Source: Phaeobacter porticola
GTDB lineage: Bacteria > Pseudomonadota > Alphaproteobacteria > Rhodobacterales > Rhodobacteraceae
Direction: 5' to 3'
Assembly: GCF_001888185.1 (NCBI RefSeq)
Contig: NZ_CP016365.1
Span: 124,001-188,000 of the forward strand
Length of the DNA: 64,000 bases
Made by a program: the position numbers and the translations under genes. The notes beneath the pieces are model-generated. The model worked only from the letters and a program-made list of their open reading frames with translations. It did no database searches and was not told the origin of the DNA. Shown here one piece after another: positions 62,060 to 64,000 of the stretch (position 1 is the first letter of the stretch; each line of letters opens with the position of its first letter).

Positions 62060-64000
62060 TGCTAATTCTCCGCTCTGTGTCGAACGCGGCTGCAGAAGGT
62101 GAAGCCGCAAGAATACTTTCGGGATCTAGGATCATGGCGATCTTGCCGTCGCCAAGGATGGTTGCAGCCGCGACGCCCGGAATATTCCCACAAACGCCAT
62201 CCAGGCTCTTGATGACCACCTGGCGCTGATCGTGGATGTCATCCACCGCCAATGCGCTGCGTTGACCTGTTTCCGTTTCCACCAGTAGATAAACACCAGG
62301 TGGCTGATCATGATCGCCTTTGCACAGACCCAATGCGCTGCCGACATCGCAGACGGGAACAAAGTTTCCCCTGATCGACAGCAGCGTTCCGTCTGCGCCA
62401 AGATTGTTGACCATGTCGTCACTACCGCGCATTGTTTCAACAATTGATGTGATCGGAACCACCATGGTTTGATCGGCCACGGATACGACCATGCCATCCA
62501 TGACGGCTAGCGTCAGCGGAAGGATAATGGTGAACACGGATCCTTTACCAGGTGTGGAGGAAATGTTGATCCTCCCCCCCAGCGCCGTGACCGCGTTCTT
62601 CACAACGTCCATGCCGACCCCGCGACCTGAGAGATTTGAAATCTCTTTCGCAGTGGAAAACCCGGGCAAGAACAGCAAGTTGTCGATCTCACCATCTGTC
62701 AGCTCGGCATTTTCTGGGATCAGACCCTTGTCGATAGCGATCTGTTTGACCCGTGGGCGATTCACCCCAGCGCCATCATCCTTGATTTCGATGCAAACGC
62801 TGCCGGATCGATGAGATGCTGACAACCGGATTTCACCGCTGCGGTTTTTGCCGACGGCTTCGCGATCCTCGGGTTTTTCAACACCATGGTCCACAGCGTT
62901 GCGCAAGATATGCGTCAACGGATCTGACAGTCGCTCGATGACCGTCTTGTCGACCTCGGTATTCTCGCCCTCGGTAATCAGCTTGGCCGTTTTGCCAGTT
63001 GCGGCAGAGGCTTCGCGGACAATCCGCGCCATCCGCTGGAATAGCGGCTTGACCGGCTGTGCGCGAATGGACATGACGCCTTCCTGGATGTCACGGGCCA
63101 GATTCTTAAAGCCTTCCAGCTCGGTTTCAACATCCCTCAGATCTGCCACATCCAAATTGGCAATCTGTTGGGCAAGCATCGAATGGTTGATGATCAGCTC
63201 ACCAACGGCGTTGATCAGACGGTCAACCCGTTCAAGGTCAACCCTCAGCGTCGGATTGGGTCCACCACGCTGCTCTGATTTCGCGGCCTCAGCTTTTGGT
63301 GCCGCGGCTTTGGCGGCTACCGGGGCCGCATCGGCCTCCGGTTCAGGGGCTGAGACCGGCGGTTCAAAAGGGACAGTCACCTGATCACCACCTTCCTCCG
63401 GAGCGGTACCGAATGCCGCCTCCAGCGCAGCTAGGGCGTTGGCCTCGTCTTCGTCGTCCATATCGGATTCAATAGACAGCTCGCAAAGCCCCTCAACGAA
63501 CTCAAAGACCGACTCAATCGCCGACTTAGACTCGGCCGTGGTCAACGTCAGACTCCAGATGAGGTAGCTCTCATCAGTGTCCAGCGCATCAAAGCCAGGC
63601 AGTTCACTTTCATCAAGTGTGACCTCAAGCGTGCCGAGGTCTGCTAGCGTTTGAAACAAGAAGTACGGTTCATTTCCGGTCCCATACATATCTTTCAGTG
63701 GATGAAAGCGGATCGAGTAAACCCGTTCTTGTTCGACCTCGATCGGCGCCATTTCAAAGGCGCCGCCCAATCCCATGGGCTGAAAGACTACCTCTTCTTC
63801 TTCCTCATCGATGTACTCTTCGAGCGCAGACACGAGCACATCATTATGTGCCTCATCAACGCTGCCGCCATCACGAGAAGTCGAAACAAGATCAGCAAGG
63901 TGATCGCTACAGCGCAGCAGCAGCTGGATCAGCTTGGTATCAAGACCCAGCCGATTGGCACGCACCTCGTCAAACACTGTTTCGAACTTGTGGGCAAAGG
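62043..64000 (-). CDS. cheA: chemotaxis histidine kinase (N-terminus outside window)
   Basis: The reading frame runs off the right end of the window, leaving about 651 residues. The visible start FAHKFETVFDEVRANRLGL is the later part of the P1 phosphotransfer domain; the phosphorylated histidine lies outside. Then come an acidic linker, a dimerisation domain (LERVDRLINAVGELIINHSMLAQQI), the ATPase with N-box (LTHILRNAVDHGVEKPEDR), G1 (EIKDDGAGVNRPRVKQ) and G2 (LSGRGVGMDVVKNAVTALGG) motifs, and a C-terminal CheW-like regulatory domain. It autophosphorylates in response to receptors and feeds CheY. Confidence 0.94.
   Translation of the reverse strand, partial: FAHKFETVFDEVRANRLGLDTKLIQLLLRCSDHLADLVSTSRDGGSVDEAHNDVLVSALEEYIDEEEEEVVFQPMGLGGAFEMAPIEVEQERVYSIRFHPLKDMYGTGNEPYFLFQTLADLGTLEVTLDESELPGFDALDTDESYLIWSLTLTTAESKSAIESVFEFVEGLCELSIESDMDDEDEANALAALEAAFGTAPEEGGDQVTVPFEPPVSAPEPEADAAPVAAKAAAPKAEAAKSEQRGGPNPTLRVDLERVDRLINAVGELIINHSMLAQQIANLDVADLRDVETELEGFKNLARDIQEGVMSIRAQPVKPLFQRMARIVREASAATGKTAKLITEGENTEVDKTVIERLSDPLTHILRNAVDHGVEKPEDREAVGKNRSGEIRLSASHRSGSVCIEIKDDGAGVNRPRVKQIAIDKGLIPENAELTDGEIDNLLFLPGFSTAKEISNLSGRGVGMDVVKNAVTALGGRINISSTPGKGSVFTIILPLTLAVMDGMVVSVADQTMVVPITSIVETMRGSDDMVNNLGADGTLLSIRGNFVPVCDVGSALGLCKGDHDQPPGVYLLVETETGQRSALAVDDIHDQRQVVIKSLDGVCGNIPGVAAATILGDGKIAMILDPESILAASPSAAAFDTERRISNAIAS

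Noticed and set aside
1-64000. CRISPR arrays, tRNA or rRNA genes, replication origin, prophage
   Set aside because: No regularly spaced repeats, cloverleaf-like sequences, ribosomal RNA segments, clustered iteron or DnaA boxes, or phage structural genes were seen by reading; a covariance-model search could still find a divergent RNA.

Overview
The window looks like a piece of an alphaproteobacterial genome of the Roseobacter/Rhodobacteraceae type. The basis is a GC-rich composition, an alphaproteobacterial-type SOS box (GAAC-N7-GAAC) in front of an error-prone polymerase gene, a heterotetrameric sarcosine oxidase operon, a DmdC-type acyl-CoA dehydrogenase, an hmu haem-uptake locus, and many overlapping ATGA gene junctions. 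No rRNA, tRNA or CRISPR was seen. Whether this is chromosome or a large replicon cannot be told from the sequence.

Layout. 0-3.2 kb: tail of a membrane protein, a frameshifted DUF998 gene, a CsbD stress protein, a tiny proline-rich ORF and a Y-family DNA polymerase with its SOS box. 3.2-8.5 kb: an insertion-sequence graveyard with an IS1634-type element (nonsense codon, lost start), a heavily decayed IS30 relic and an ISNCY-type element with long inverted ends, an internal deletion in its transposase and a passenger ORF; cspA sits among them. 8.6-12.8 kb: a MocR regulator, a crotonase and a DmdC-like acyl-CoA dehydrogenase. 13.4-20 kb: a decaying sugar-utilisation locus in which an aldehyde dehydrogenase is a pseudogene. 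The Gfo/Idh/MocA oxidoreductase, the TIM-barrel isomerase, the LacI regulator and its 34-bp operator are intact. The sugar-binding protein is frameshifted at its C-terminus, and the rest of the ABC transporter has collapsed into a permease stump and a dehydrogenase tail.

20.3-42.6 kb is the core: a methylated-amine catabolism super-locus. It holds soxBDAG, two regulators, an aldehyde dehydrogenase, an M19-like protein with altered metal ligands, a BCCT transporter, and a three-gene operon (563-aa unknown, DUF3726, Ldh2-type dehydrogenase) ending in a strong terminator. On the other strand follow a dimethylglycine-dehydrogenase-like flavoprotein, a 79-aa helical protein, another aldehyde dehydrogenase, a GbcA-like Rieske oxygenase and a LysR regulator, with the oxygenase's reductase (GbcB-like) divergent. 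A plausible flow is import of a quaternary amine, Rieske N-demethylation, further demethylation by DMGDH-like and sarcosine oxidases to glycine plus one-carbon units, with the aldehyde dehydrogenases clearing aldehyde products. The true substrate is not shown by the sequence.

42.6-44.7 kb: a MarR regulator with a cysteine cluster and two palindromic operators, a secreted protein of unknown function and a MOSC protein. 44.7-53.7 kb: haem uptake (tonB, two exbD, exbB, an exported unknown, a TonB-dependent receptor; divergent hmuSTUV). 53.8-59.8 kb: a flavin monooxygenase and cupin with a divergent AraC regulator, a TetR regulator, a PepSY membrane protein and a DUF2946-like protein. 59.9-64 kb: a chemotaxis operon, cheA (cut by the window end), cheW, cheR, cheY and a small unknown protein.
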